DNA of 64,000 nt from Xanthobacter autotrophicus Py2 (GCA_000017645.1 CP000781.1:4451501-4515500); one strand, 5' to 3'. Positions 8,337 to 17,201 are shown, counted from the first letter of the stretch. Translations and numbers: made by a program. The notes: generated by a model not told the origin, from the sequence alone.

Positions 8337-9839
8337 TCAGTAGGACTTGTACTCCGCCTTGCCCCCGGACATGGCGAATTCCTCCTCCGGCGACAGCACC
8401 AGCTTGTGGCGGCCGATGGCGGCGAAATAGGCGAGGCCCGCGGCGAACCACAGGGCCACGCCGAGCACCCCGTTGCGATAGATGGGGTCCGACAGCTGGA
8501 AGTAGATGGTGACGAGGGCGATGACGATTGTCAGCACCGCCCCGGGGACTCCGAACGGGCTTTTATAGGGCCGCTCGATGTGCGGCATGTTCCTGCGCAT
8601 CAGGATGAACGACAGGGCCTGCATCACGTAGGACAGCATGGCGCCGAACACCGCCATGTTGAGCAGCGTGCCACCGATGGCCGCCGCGCCCGCCTCCGCC
8701 CCCAGCGCGAACCAGATGCCGAGCATGATCACCAGGCCGACGATGGCGCCGGCGATCATGGCCACGTGAGGCGTCTTGCGCCCGCCGTGGGTCACGGAAA
8801 GGCCGCGCGGGAAATAGCCGGCGCGGGAGAGCGAATAGATCTGCCGGCCCTGGGCATAGATGATGGTGTGGAACGAGGCGATCAGCCCGATCACCGCCAC
8901 GAAGGCGAGCAGACGGGCGAGCCCGTCGCCGTAGATGGCCTTGAAGCCGTCCAGCAGGGGCTCCAGCGAGGTGGACAGGCCGAACGCGCCGTTCGCCACG
9001 GATGAGTTGAGCCACAGGATCATGAAGGCGGAGACGATGAGGGTCGCCATGCCTGCCATGATGCCCTTGGGCATGTCGGTCTTCGGGTCCACCGATTCCT
9101 CGGCCGCCAGGGGCAATTGCTCGATGGCGAGGAACAGCCAGACGGCGAAGGGCAGGGCGGCAAGCGCCCCCGAAAGGCCGAAGGGCAGGAACGGGCCGCC
9201 GCCGTTGGGCAACTCCACCGCCGTCCCGTCCGGCCCGACGCCGATGTTGAGGGCCCATCGCGAGAAGTTCGCCACCGGCAGGGCGCTCACCCAGAAGGCA
9301 ACGAGGCAGGCGAGTGCCGCCAGCGTAACCACCAGCGTCACCCGGAACGAGAGTTCCACGCCGGCGATGTTGAGCCCCACGAACAGGATGTAGCCGAAGA
9401 TCCAGTAGACCGGCTGGAACGCCGGAGGCGTACCGAAGATGGAGCCCATGTAGGAGCCGATGAAGGACACCACCACTGCCGGTGTGATCACGTATTCCAC
9501 ATTCTCGCACAGGCCGGTGATGAAGCCGCCCCATGGCCCCATGGTGGTGCGGGCGAAGGAATAGGCGGCGCCCGTATGGGGCAGGGCCGGCGACATCTCG
9601 GCGATGGAGAAGGTGAGCCCCAGATACATGATGGCGATGATGACGGCGGCGATGAACATGCCACCCCAGCCGCCCGAGGCGATGCCCAGGTTCCAGCCCG
9701 AGAAATGGCCCGAGATCACCGCTCCGACGCCCAGCGCCCAAAGCGACCAGACCCGTGCATGCCGTTTCAGCGCCCGCTGCTCGAAATAGGCGACGTCCAC
9801 CGTGGTGTACGTCACGCCGGCCTTGCTGCCATCTGCCAT
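8337..9839 (-). CDS. eat: Ethanolamine permease (APC superfamily)
   Basis: A 500-residue inner-membrane transporter with about 12 hydrophobic segments, of the amino acid-polyamine-organocation type. The N-terminus (YFEQRALKRHARVWSLWALGVGAVISGHFSGWNLG) and LPHTGAAYSFARTTMGPWGGFITGLCENVEYVITPA match the ethanolamine permease subgroup. The start at 9839 has GGAGGG upstream; the open frame extends further but lacks a better site. It lies 114 bp downstream of eutC on the same strand, so uptake and cleavage of ethanolamine are genetically linked. An inverted repeat GGCAAC-TTT-GTTGCC (9898-9912) sits in the gap. Assignment to ethanolamine rests on family resemblance plus the eutBC neighbours. Confidence 0.88.
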   Translation of the reverse strand: MADGSKAGVTYTTVDVAYFEQRALKRHARVWSLWALGVGAVISGHFSGWNLGIASGGWGGMFIAAVIIAIMYLGLTFSIAEMSPALPHTGAAYSFARTTMGPWGGFITGLCENVEYVITPAVVVSFIGSYMGSIFGTPPAFQPVYWIFGYILFVGLNIAGVELSFRVTLVVTLAALACLVAFWVSALPVANFSRWALNIGVGPDGTAVELPNGGGPFLPFGLSGALAALPFAVWLFLAIEQLPLAAEESVDPKTDMPKGIMAGMATLIVSAFMILWLNSSVANGAFGLSTSLEPLLDGFKAIYGDGLARLLAFVAVIGLIASFHTIIYAQGRQIYSLSRAGYFPRGLSVTHGGRKTPHVAMIAGAIVGLVIMLGIWFALGAEAGAAAIGGTLLNMAVFGAMLSYVMQALSFILMRRNMPHIERPYKSPFGVPGAVLTIVIALVTIYFQLSDPIYRNGVLGVALWFAAGLAYFAAIGRHKLVLSPEEEFAMSGGKAEYKSY

Positions 9840-9953
9840 GAGACCCAGCCCTCCGTGAACGGGCGCCGGAGCCACTCCGCGCCCAAGCTTACGCACAGGC
9901 AACTTTGTTGCCAGTCTGGCAATTTCCGCAGCGTAATGCTCGCGGGTCATGTG

Positions 9954-10730
9954 TCAGCTGGCGCTCAGCAGCGCCGGTGCGCGCCCGTTTTCGAGCAGCA
10001 GGTCGCTTTCATCCTTCAGTTCCACGCCGGTGACCTGCCGCCGCAGGGCTTCGCGGATGTGCCAGGCGAGCTTGAAGGCGGCGGCCTCGAAGCTCAGGCC
10101 CTCAGGGCGCACGTTTGAGATGCAGTTGCGCTCGGCATCGGTACGGCCGACCTGCGGATCGAAGGTGAGGTAGAGGCCGAGGCTGTCGGGCGAGGACAGG
10201 CCCGGCCGCTCCCCTACCAGCAGCACGCAGGCCCGCGCCTTCAGGAGGGCACCCACCTCGTCCCCGAGCGCCACCCGCGCGCCGGAGGCGATGAGCACTG
10301 GCGCGAGGCTCCAGCCTTGCTGGGCGATGAAGGGCTTGAAAGCCGCAAGAAACGGCTTCGTCTGGGCGTGGATGGCGGCGGAGGACAGCCCGTCCGCCAC
10401 CACCAGCGCCAGATCCACCGGATCGCCCGCCGCCGCTTCCAGCATGGCGCGGCTGTCGTCGGAGAGGCGGCGGCCGAGGTCCGGGCGGCGCAAATAGATG
10501 TCCCGCGCCGGTGCCGCACTGGAGACCCGCAGGGTGGCAAAGCCGAGGCTCTCCACATCGGCAGTCACGCCATCCGCATCGAACGGCGTGTGGACCGCGT
10601 CGCGGGCCTGGGCGTGGGCGAGGGCGAAGCGCAGCACCTCTTCCGTGGGCAGGCTGGCCCCGGTGCGGCCGAGGGCGATGCGCGCGGGGGTGTGGCGGGA
10701 GAAGGCCGCCCAGGGATCTCGCGCGATCAT
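9954..10730 (-). CDS. eutC: Ethanolamine ammonia-lyase small subunit
   Basis: EutC is the light subunit of adenosylcobalamin-dependent ethanolamine ammonia-lyase, which turns ethanolamine into acetaldehyde and ammonia. The 258-residue protein shows the family landmarks RIALGRTGASLPTEEVLRFALAHAQARDAVH near the N-terminus, ALVVADGLSSAAIHAQTKPFL in the middle and RPGLSSPDSLGLYLTFDPQVGRTDAERNCISNVRPEGL near residues 175-212. The start at 10730 overlaps the eutB stop as ATGA, so translation is coupled and subunits can be made in balance. No microcompartment (eutS/M/N/L/K) genes are present, as in other proteobacteria that carry only eutBC plus permease. Confidence 0.95.
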   Translation of the reverse strand: MIARDPWAAFSRHTPARIALGRTGASLPTEEVLRFALAHAQARDAVHTPFDADGVTADVESLGFATLRVSSAAPARDIYLRRPDLGRRLSDDSRAMLEAAAGDPVDLALVVADGLSSAAIHAQTKPFLAAFKPFIAQQGWSLAPVLIASGARVALGDEVGALLKARACVLLVGERPGLSSPDSLGLYLTFDPQVGRTDAERNCISNVRPEGLSFEAAAFKLAWHIREALRRQVTGVELKDESDLLLENGRAPALLSAS

Positions 10731-12115
10731 GCCGCGCGCCCGGCCACATAGCCCAGGAGCGGATGGCGGGCATCGGCGGGCAGCAGCCGGCCATCGGGGG
10801 CGGTGATGTCCATGCGCTCCAGCCACGCCTCGAACTCCGGCGCGCGCTTCAGCCCCAGCAGTTCGCGGATGTAGAGCGCGTCGTGGAAGGAGGTGGATTG
10901 ATAGTTCAGCATCACGTCGTCGGCGCCGGGAATGCCCATGATGTAGGTGACGCCCGCCGCCCCCAGCAGGGTGAGCAGCGTATCCATGTCGTCCTGGTCG
11001 GCTTCGGCGTGGTTGGTGTAGCAGACATCCACCCCAAGCGGCACGCCGAGCAACTTACCGCAGAAATGATCTTCCAGCCCAGCGCGGATGATCTGCTTGC
11101 CGTCATAAAGATATTCCGGCCCGATGAAACCGACCACGGTGTTCACCAGCAGCGGCTCGAAGGCCCGCGCCACCCCATAGGCACGGGCTTCCAGCGTCTG
11201 CTGGTCCACGCCGTGATGTTCGCCGGCGGAGAGGGCCGAGCCCTGGCCGGTCTCGAAATACATGGCGTTCTGCCCGACCGTGCCGCGCTTCAGCGCGCGG
11301 GCAGCGTCGGCGCCTTCGGCAAGCACCTTGAGGTCGATGCCGAAGGAGCGGTTGGCCCCTTGGGTCCCGGCGATGGACTGGAACACCAGATCCACCGGCG
11401 CGCCGCGCTCCATGAGGCCGATGGAGGTGGTCACATGGGTCAGCACGCAGCTCTGGGTGGGGATCTCGAAGCGGGTGATGACCTCATCCATCAGCTTCAG
11501 CAGGCGGTCGATGACGGGCAGGCTGTCGGAAGCGGGATTGATGCCGATCACCGCGTCGCCGCAGCCATAGAGCAGGCCGTCGAGAATGGCTGCGGACACG
11601 CCGGCGGCATCGTCCGTGGGGTGGTTGGGCTGCAGGCGCACCGCCATGGTGCCGGGCAGGCCGATGGTGTTGCGGAAGCGCGTGACCACCCGGCACTTCT
11701 TCGCCACCAGGATGAGGTCCTGGTTGCGCATGATCTTGGAGACGGCGGCCGCCATCTCCGGCGTCAGGCCGCGCGCCAGACCGGCGAGGACCTGTGACGT
11801 TGCCTCATGGGACAGCAGGAAGTCGCGGAAGTCGCCTACCGTCATGGCAGACACCGGCGCGAAGGCGTCGCCATCGTGGCTGTCGAGGATGAGGCGGGTG
11901 ACCTCGTCGGTCTCGTAGGGCACGAGCGCTTCAGACAGGAACGCCTTCAAGGGCACGTCGGCAAGGCACATCCTGGCGGCTACGTTCTCCTCGGCGGTGG
12001 CAGCGGCAATGCCGGCCAGCATGTCGCCGGAGCGCGGCGGCGTCGCCTTGGCCATCAGCTCCTTCAGGTCCGCGAAGACGAAGGTTTTCGCGCCGATGCG
12101 ATGCACGTAAGCCAT
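10727..12115 (-). CDS. eutB: Ethanolamine ammonia-lyase large subunit
   Basis: EutB carries the active site and the cobalamin-binding TIM barrel of ethanolamine ammonia-lyase. The 462-residue product is typical in length, with MAVRLQPNHPTDDAAGVSAAILDGLLYGCGDAVIGINPASDS, IPTQSCVLTHVTTS, LVFQSIAGTQGANRSFGIDL and DVCYTNHAEADQDDMDTLL all clear. ATG 12115 is preferred because GGAG lies six bases upstream; an in-frame GTG four codons earlier has no such site. The gene heads the eutB-eutC-permease unit. A -24/-12 element lies 42-57 bp upstream of the start (see 12157-12172). No cobalamin riboswitch was recognised. Confidence 0.96.
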   Translation of the reverse strand: MAYVHRIGAKTFVFADLKELMAKATPPRSGDMLAGIAAATAEENVAARMCLADVPLKAFLSEALVPYETDEVTRLILDSHDGDAFAPVSAMTVGDFRDFLLSHEATSQVLAGLARGLTPEMAAAVSKIMRNQDLILVAKKCRVVTRFRNTIGLPGTMAVRLQPNHPTDDAAGVSAAILDGLLYGCGDAVIGINPASDSLPVIDRLLKLMDEVITRFEIPTQSCVLTHVTTSIGLMERGAPVDLVFQSIAGTQGANRSFGIDLKVLAEGADAARALKRGTVGQNAMYFETGQGSALSAGEHHGVDQQTLEARAYGVARAFEPLLVNTVVGFIGPEYLYDGKQIIRAGLEDHFCGKLLGVPLGVDVCYTNHAEADQDDMDTLLTLLGAAGVTYIMGIPGADDVMLNYQSTSFHDALYIRELLGLKRAPEFEAWLERMDITAPDGRLLPADARHPLLGYVAGRAA

Positions 12116-12156
12116 GGCGGTCTCCACGCTCTGTCCGGGGCAGGGACCTGTTTTCT

Positions 12157-12172
12157 TGCAACAAATATGCCT
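12157..12172 (-). promoter_or_regulatory. Candidate sigma-54 promoter of eutBC-permease
   Basis: On the minus strand the sequence reads AGGCATATTTGTTGCA. The invariant GG and GC are at the canonical -24/-12 spacing, with GGCA and TTGCA both matching the consensus TGGCACG-N4-TTGCA. Transcription would begin near 12147, about 30 nt before the eutB ATG. Regulation of ethanolamine genes by a sigma-54 activator is known in pseudomonads (EatR); no such activator gene is adjacent here. Confidence 0.55.
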
Positions 12173-12202
12173 CAGGGGAAACTGTCCCAGAGGGTCCGCG
12201 CG

Positions 12203-13093
12203 CTATTTCGGCACGCCGTTGATGACGAAGAGGGCGTTGAGGAACTGGTCCGGCGGGAACTTGCCGAAGCTCTTGGCATAGATGTCGCGGATGCGCTCGG
12301 TGCGGTAGAGGTCCGCGAGCGTCGCGTCCACCACCAGACGGAACGCTTGATCGCCGCGGGGCAGGGCGAGGGCATAGGTCTCGAAGGTGAAATACTGGTC
12401 GGAGAGGCTGAGGCGGTTGCCGGCCGGGCTGTTGGCGATCAGGTAGTTGAGGATGCCGCGATCGCCGAAATAGGCGTCGAGCTTGCCATCGGCGAGCTGC
12501 TTGAGCCCGTCGGGATGGTCGGTGACGGTGACGATGTCGGCGGCGATGCGCATCTGGCCCAGGGTGGAGCGCAGGGTCTCCTCGGTGGTGGTGCCGCGCA
12601 GCACGCCCACCTTCTTGCCCTTGAGGTCCTCCAGCCCCTTCACCGGCGCGCCACGGGTGACGACGCCCGCCCCGTCAAGGAAGGTCGGCAGGGAGAAGTC
12701 CACCAGCGCTCGCCGCGACATGGTCATGGAGGACGGCTCGCACAGGATGTCGATGCGCCCGTCGCGCACCGCCTCGAAGCGGTCCTCGGCGGTGACCTTC
12801 ACATAATCCACCTTGATGGCCGGCAGCTTCAGCGTCCGCTTCACCCCGTCCGCCACCTCGCGGCACAGGTCCACGATATAGCCCGAGGGCTGGCCGTTGG
12901 CGGCGGCGTAGGAATAGGGCGGGGCGAACTGGCGATAGCCGATGCGAAAGGCTTCTCCGCCCGCCACCCGGTCGAGGGTCTGGGCACCGGCGGGGGCCGC
13001 ACAGGCCGCGAAGATCGCCAGCGCCGCAAGGGGCGCCCACAGGCCGCGCAAGGGGGCACTCCCACGCGCTGATTGACCGGTTCCTGTCGCCAT
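12203..13093 (-). CDS. Periplasmic substrate-binding protein, family 3 (polar amino acid type)
   Basis: The 296-residue product has a signal peptide (LAALAIFAACAAPAGAQT, cleavage near residue 35) and the family 3 binding fold: FRIGYRQFAPPYSYAAANGQPSGYIVDLC, DILCEPSSMT, LKGKKVGVLRGTTTEETLR and LADGKLDAYFGDRGIL. The start at 13093 follows a GGGGGG stretch; longer frames upstream lack a signal peptide at the N-terminus. It precedes eutB on the same strand with an 87-bp gap. No permease or ATPase of its class is nearby, so it either feeds a distant ABC complex or has a sensing role. The ligand is unknown; an amine or amino acid is plausible. Confidence 0.85.
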   Translation of the reverse strand: MATGTGQSARGSAPLRGLWAPLAALAIFAACAAPAGAQTLDRVAGGEAFRIGYRQFAPPYSYAAANGQPSGYIVDLCREVADGVKRTLKLPAIKVDYVKVTAEDRFEAVRDGRIDILCEPSSMTMSRRALVDFSLPTFLDGAGVVTRGAPVKGLEDLKGKKVGVLRGTTTEETLRSTLGQMRIAADIVTVTDHPDGLKQLADGKLDAYFGDRGILNYLIANSPAGNRLSLSDQYFTFETYALALPRGDQAFRLVVDATLADLYRTERIRDIYAKSFGKFPPDQFLNALFVINGVPK

Positions 13094-13321
13094 GCCCGTC
13101 CCCCCGAAACGTCTGCTTATAGCTCCCACCCGCGGCGCGATCTTGCCGTGCGCGGCGCGTCCCGCCAAGAGCTGCGTCGTTGGCACCACCGGATGCGGCC
13201 GCTTTCTCCCGCGCCAACAGGGCCAACAGCAGGGAACCCGACCTCGAGAGGCGCCGCCCGACTGCGTCACCAGGGCCTGTGTTCCGGAGCGAAAGGCGGC
13301 TTGGTGACGGCGGTCATTTAT

Positions 13322-13339
13322 TATATCTACGTGGATATA
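13322..13339. promoter_or_regulatory. 18-bp near-perfect dyad upstream of the ABC importer
   Basis: The sequence TATATCTACGTGGATATA is a palindrome except for one mismatched pair (half-site TATATCyACG). It lies 50 bp before the binding-protein start at 13390 in an otherwise GC-rich gap between divergent genes, so an operator is likely. The regulator is not identified. Confidence 0.5.
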
Positions 13340-13389
13340 GCTTAAGCGCGCCTCGCGTTTCGGCGCCTGCATTCTCCGGGGGAATTTCC

Positions 13390-14385
13390 ATGAACGGATT
13401 GCTCAATCGGCGCACGCTGCTCAGCGCGCTCGCAGGCTCCGCCGGGGCCCTCGCCCTGCCGCATCTGCCGGCGCTGGCGGCCCCGGCGCAGGGGCTCGAA
13501 ATCCTCGGTGCGCCCAATGGCTCCACCATCGTGCTGCTGCGCCTGCTGCAGTCCGGCGCGCTCGACCAGGTGGCGCCCGGCGCGTCCTTCCGCCTGTGGC
13601 GCGACACGGACGAGTTGCGCGCCGCCATCGTCTCCGGCCGCACCAGCCTGTTCACCACCCCCACCCATGTGCCGGCGAACCTCGCCAATCGCGGCTTGCC
13701 GCTGAAGCTGTTCGCGATCCTGTCCATGGGCCATCTGTTCGTGGTGTCGGGGGACGAAGGCATCAAGTCGTTCAAGGACCTTGCCGGCAAGGAGCTGGTC
13801 GGCTTCTTCAAGAACGACATGCCCGACCTCGTCTTCCGTTCCATCGCCAAGGGCTACGGCATGGATCCGGACAAGGACATGAGCATCACCTATGTGCGCA
13901 CCCCCATGGAGGCGGCGCAGATGCTGGCCGCCGGGCGCGCCACCACCGCCATCCTTTCCGAGCCGCCGGCTACCGCAGCCATCCTGATGGCGAAGAAGGA
14001 GGGCCGCATCCTCAACCGCGCCATCAGCCTGCAGGACGACTGGAAGGTGCAGCACAAGGGCCTCGGCCTGCCCATGGCCGGCATCGCCGTGCACGAGCGC
14101 CTGATCGAGCACAGCCCCGAGCTGATCGCGGCGCTCGGTGCGGGCCTGCCCGGAGCCCGCGACTGGGTGATGGCCAACAAGAGTGAAGCAGGCCAGCTCG
14201 CCGAGCAGAAGATGGACGTGAAGGCCCACATGTTCGCCAACGCCCTCGACCACTTCAACGTGGTGGCGGAACCGGCGGCGAAACAGAAGGCCGGCCTCAT
14301 CGCCTTCTACGAGACCCTTTTGGCCTTCGAGCCGGATGCATTGGCCGGCAAGCTGCCGCCCGACAGCTTCTACATGAACTTCTGA
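13390..14385 (+). CDS. ABC transporter substrate-binding protein, taurine/nitrate (SsuA/NMT1-like) type
   Basis: A 331-residue exported binding protein. The N-terminus (NRRTLLSALAGSAGALALPHLPALAA) contains a twin-arginine-like RR followed by a hydrophobic stretch and a cleavage site near residue 31. The body has the periplasmic-binding fold of the SsuA/TauA group: ILGAPNGSTIVLLRLLQSGALDQV, IVSGRTSLFTTPTHVPANL, LAGKELVGFFKNDMPDLVFRSIAKGYGMD. GGGGGAA precedes the ATG. It is the first gene of a three-gene importer with permease and ATPase directly downstream. The substrate cannot be read from the sequence. Confidence 0.88.
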   Translation: MNGLLNRRTLLSALAGSAGALALPHLPALAAPAQGLEILGAPNGSTIVLLRLLQSGALDQVAPGASFRLWRDTDELRAAIVSGRTSLFTTPTHVPANLANRGLPLKLFAILSMGHLFVVSGDEGIKSFKDLAGKELVGFFKNDMPDLVFRSIAKGYGMDPDKDMSITYVRTPMEAAQMLAAGRATTAILSEPPATAAILMAKKEGRILNRAISLQDDWKVQHKGLGLPMAGIAVHERLIEHSPELIAALGAGLPGARDWVMANKSEAGQLAEQKMDVKAHMFANALDHFNVVAEPAAKQKAGLIAFYETLLAFEPDALAGKLPPDSFYMNF

Positions 14386-14392
14386 GGCGCCG

Positions 14393-15184
14393 ATGGCCCG
14401 CCCCGGCTTTCGCGCAGCCGCCGCGCGCGCGGCGTGGACAGGGATGGGCCTCGGCCTCCTCGCCCTCGCGTGGCAGTGGGGTGCCTCGGTGTTCGGCCCC
14501 TTCGTGCTGCCGAGCCTGCGGGACACGGGGCAGGCCATGGTGCAACTGGTGGTGAGTGGCGTTGCCGGCCCGGCGCTGCTTGCCACCCTGGTCCATGCCC
14601 TCGGCGGGTGCCTTGCAGGCGGCGTAGTTGGGCTGGTGCTGGGCATTGTCGGGGGGCTGGTGCTGCCGGTGGGGGCCATGTCCCGCCCCGTGTTCACGGC
14701 GCTGCTGGGCACGCCGCCCATCGCCTGGGTGGTGCTGGCGCTGCTGTGGTTCGGTCCCGGCGGCGCTGCGGCGGGCTTCACCGTGGCCGTCACCGCCGCG
14801 CCTATCCTCTTCCTCGCCGCGCTGGAGGGCGTCGCCAGCCGCGATCCGGCCCTCACCGAGATGGCGCTGCTCTATCGCGCGCCGCCGCTCCAGCGCCTCA
14901 CCGACCTTGTGCTGCCGGGGTTGGCCGACTTCCTTCTGCCGGCACTCGCCACGGCGCTCGCCTTCTCCTTCAAGGTGGCGGTGATGGCGGAAGTGCTGAG
15001 CGGGGCCGATGGGGTCGGGGGCGGCCTCGCCACCGCGCGCTCCCATTTCGACCTCGCCGCCACCATGGCGTGGATCGTGCTCGCGGTGGTCGTGTTGCTG
15101 GTCGCCGATGCCCTGCTGCTGGCGCCCTTGCGCGGCTGGCGGGCGTCGCGCGAGGGGTCAGCCGTCGCGCCGGCGGAGGCCTGA
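14393..15184 (+). CDS. ABC transporter permease (SsuC/TauC-like)
   Basis: The 263-residue inner-membrane protein has about six hydrophobic segments and the BPD-type loop ALLYRAPPLQRLTDLVLPGLADFLLPALATALAFSFKVAVMAEVL, which contacts the ATPase. It starts 7 bp after the binding-protein stop and ends 2 bp before the ATPase start, so the three genes form one operon. It is unusually rich in Ala, Leu and Gly even for this GC-rich genome. Confidence 0.88.
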   Translation: MARPGFRAAAARAAWTGMGLGLLALAWQWGASVFGPFVLPSLRDTGQAMVQLVVSGVAGPALLATLVHALGGCLAGGVVGLVLGIVGGLVLPVGAMSRPVFTALLGTPPIAWVVLALLWFGPGGAAAGFTVAVTAAPILFLAALEGVASRDPALTEMALLYRAPPLQRLTDLVLPGLADFLLPALATALAFSFKVAVMAEVLSGADGVGGGLATARSHFDLAATMAWIVLAVVVLLVADALLLAPLRGWRASREGSAVAPAEA

Positions 15185-15186
15185 TC

Positions 15187-15984
15187 ATGCTGGCTCTGGA
15201 ACGGCTGCATCTTGCGTTCGATGGGGTGCCGGTGCTGGCCGGCATCGACCTGACGGTGAAGTCCGGCGAACTGGTGGTCCTGCTCGGTCCCTCCGGCTGC
15301 GGCAAGACCAGCCTGTTGCGCCTAGCCGCCGGTGTCGAGGCAGTACAGGCCGGGCGTGTGGCCAACCGCTTCGCGCGCACCGCCATGGTGTTCCAGGATC
15401 CCCGGCTGATGCCGTGGGCCGACGCGAGCGACAACGCCGCCTTCGGCCTCAAGGCGCTTGGCGCGGCGAGGGCGGAGCGCCGGGCGGCCGCGCAGGCTAT
15501 CCTGCGGCGCCTCGGCCTCGGCTCCGCCGATCTCGGCAAGCGGCCGGCGCAGCTCTCCGGCGGCATGCAGCAGCGCGTCGCCATCGCCCGCGCCTTCGCG
15601 CTCCGGCCGGACCTGGTGCTGATGGACGAGCCCTTCTCCGCCCTCGACGTGGGCCTGCGCGGCGATCTTCAGGCGCTGCTGCGGGCTGAGGTGGAAGGGG
15701 CGGGGGCGGCGGCTTTGTTCGTCACCCACGACATCACCGAGGCGGTGCGCCTCGCCGACCGCATCGTGGTGCTGTCCCCCCGCCCGGCGCGGGTGGTGGC
15801 GGATCTCCCGCAAAAGCCCATCCGGCCCGAGGCGGCGCCCGGAGCGGTGTTCGAGGCCGCTGCGGCCCTCCTGAAGCGGCCGGAGGTGGCGGCAACGCTC
15901 GCCGCGCCGGTGACGGCAGGCGCGCCCTTGCGCAACGATCCGGCGGTGCTCCCAAGCCTCGGCCGGCCCGCCGCCGCGCGCTGA
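15187..15984 (+). CDS. ABC transporter ATP-binding protein (SsuB/TauB-like)
   Basis: The 265-residue cytoplasmic ATPase shows Walker [10 protein letters not shown] (about residues 36-44), Q-loop FQDPRLMPW, signature [14 protein letters not shown], Walker [13 protein letters not shown] and H-loop VTHDITEA. It has a C-terminal extension of about 50 residues rich in Ala and Pro. A longer open frame runs upstream through the permease gene in another phase, but the ABC domain begins at ATG 15187 and the permease occupies the upstream region. It completes the importer started at 13390. Confidence 0.92.
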   Translation: MLALERLHLAFDGVPVLAGIDLTVKSGELVVLLGPSGCGKTSLLRLAAGVEAVQAGRVANRFARTAMVFQDPRLMPWADASDNAAFGLKALGAARAERRAAAQAILRRLGLGSADLGKRPAQLSGGMQQRVAIARAFALRPDLVLMDEPFSALDVGLRGDLQALLRAEVEGAGAAALFVTHDITEAVRLADRIVVLSPRPARVVADLPQKPIRPEAAPGAVFEAAAALLKRPEVAATLAAPVTAGAPLRNDPAVLPSLGRPAAAR

Positions 15985-15993
15985 AGCCAGCCC

Positions 15994-16914
15994 CTATCCG
16001 CGAACCGGATCGGAAGCGGCCGCGCGGCGCACCCGCTCGGCGAAGCGGGCCACGGCGTCCTGCTCCAGCGTGCGCTGGATGGCCTTTGCCGCCACCACAC
16101 CGTCCGCCATGGAGGTGGCGCAGCAGGGATGCATGCGCTGGGCGATCTCGCCGATGGCATAGAGGTCGGGGATGGAGGTCTCGCAATCCGCGCTGGTCTC
16201 CACGAAGCCGCGCGGGTCGCGGGCAAGGTCGAGGTGCCGGGCATAGGGCAGATAGGGCTCCCAGCCGTAGAGCACCACGATGCGATCGAAGCGCCGGCCC
16301 GCCACCTCGGGGATTTCGGGTGCCACCGGATAGGTGCCGATGCGCACGTCCGCGGGAGGCACCTTCTCCAGGAACTCGCGCCGGGCCCGGATGGTGCGGG
16401 CGTAAAGGGTGACGCGTTCCGCCCCGCGCTTGCGCACGAAGATGTAATTCTCGAAGGCATTGTCGCCGCCGCCGAGGATGGCGACGGACTGGCGCTCGAA
16501 ATCCGCGTTGAACATGGTACGGCCGGGACCGATGATTACCTCATGGGATTCCGCGAAGCCGCCCTTCACCGGCCGCACTCCCGACGCCAGCACGCAGGCG
16601 CGCCCGAGCAGCGTCTCGCCGCCCGCCGTGGTGACGCGGAAGCCGCCATCCACCACCTCCAGCGCAGTGACGGATTCGCCGAGGCGGCAGACGATGTCAT
16701 GCTCCATCACGTGGCGATGGATGTCGGCTGCGACCTCGAATCCGGTCTTGTCGCGGACCGGGGCCATCCACTTGTTGGGATAGGGATTATCGTTCTGCAG
16801 GCCACCGAGGACCTGCCTGCGCTCGATGATGCAGGGGCGGAAGCCGAGCATCTTCAGCCACAGCGCGCATGACGCGCCCGCTGGCCCCCCGCCGATGATC
16901 ACCGCGTCGAACAT
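15994..16914 (-). CDS. FAD/NAD(P)-dependent oxidoreductase, thioredoxin reductase-like, without redox CxxC
   Basis: The 306-residue flavoprotein has an N-terminal FAD dinucleotide fold (MFDAVIIGGGPAGASCALWLKMLGFRPCIIERR), a central NAD(P) fold (SVAILGGGDNAFENYIFVRKRGAERVTLYAR, about residues 143-173) and the C-terminal FAD contact motif DLYAIGEIAQ. The active-site CxxC of true thioredoxin reductase is absent, so it more likely reduces a ferredoxin, another small electron carrier or a small molecule. It is convergent with the ABC importer (9-bp gap) and monocistronic. The physiological partner is unknown. Confidence 0.82.
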   Translation of the reverse strand: MFDAVIIGGGPAGASCALWLKMLGFRPCIIERRQVLGGLQNDNPYPNKWMAPVRDKTGFEVAADIHRHVMEHDIVCRLGESVTALEVVDGGFRVTTAGGETLLGRACVLASGVRPVKGGFAESHEVIIGPGRTMFNADFERQSVAILGGGDNAFENYIFVRKRGAERVTLYARTIRARREFLEKVPPADVRIGTYPVAPEIPEVAGRRFDRIVVLYGWEPYLPYARHLDLARDPRGFVETSADCETSIPDLYAIGEIAQRMHPCCATSMADGVVAAKAIQRTLEQDAVARFAERVRRAAASDPVRG

Positions 16915-17017
16915 GGGCTCCCGCCGCTGTCGTTACCGCCATTCCGGATACGAAAGCTTATGCGAGGTGGATCGCTGCGGCTAGCCAGGGGCCGTCGGGC
17001 AGCCGTCGGAACGGCCA

Positions 17018-17049
17018 CCCGGCGGGGACGGTGAGCCATCCCCGCCGGG
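17018..17049. terminator. GC-rich hairpin between oxidoreductase and butanediol genes
   Basis: An 11-bp perfect stem (CCCGGCGGGGA at 17018-17028, complement at 17039-17049) closes a 10-nt loop. It lies 153 bp beyond the butanediol dehydrogenase stop. There is no T-run, so an intrinsic terminator is possible but not certain. Confidence 0.4.
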
Positions 17050-17201
17050 CCAAGCGCTTGCCGGAGCGGGATGAGGCACCCCGGCCAGCGCATCTCCTAT
17101 GCCGACGATGCCGGTCTGCGACCGTCACCGAGAGGGTTGGGCTCAGGCGCCGCGCGGGCTGGCACCCATGGCCCATCCCTGCGGTTCGTGGGCCGTTGGT
17201 G

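Noticed and set aside
8337..13093. Ethanolamine microcompartment locus
   Set aside because: Only eutB, eutC, a permease and a binding protein are present; no shell or aldehyde dehydrogenase genes were found.
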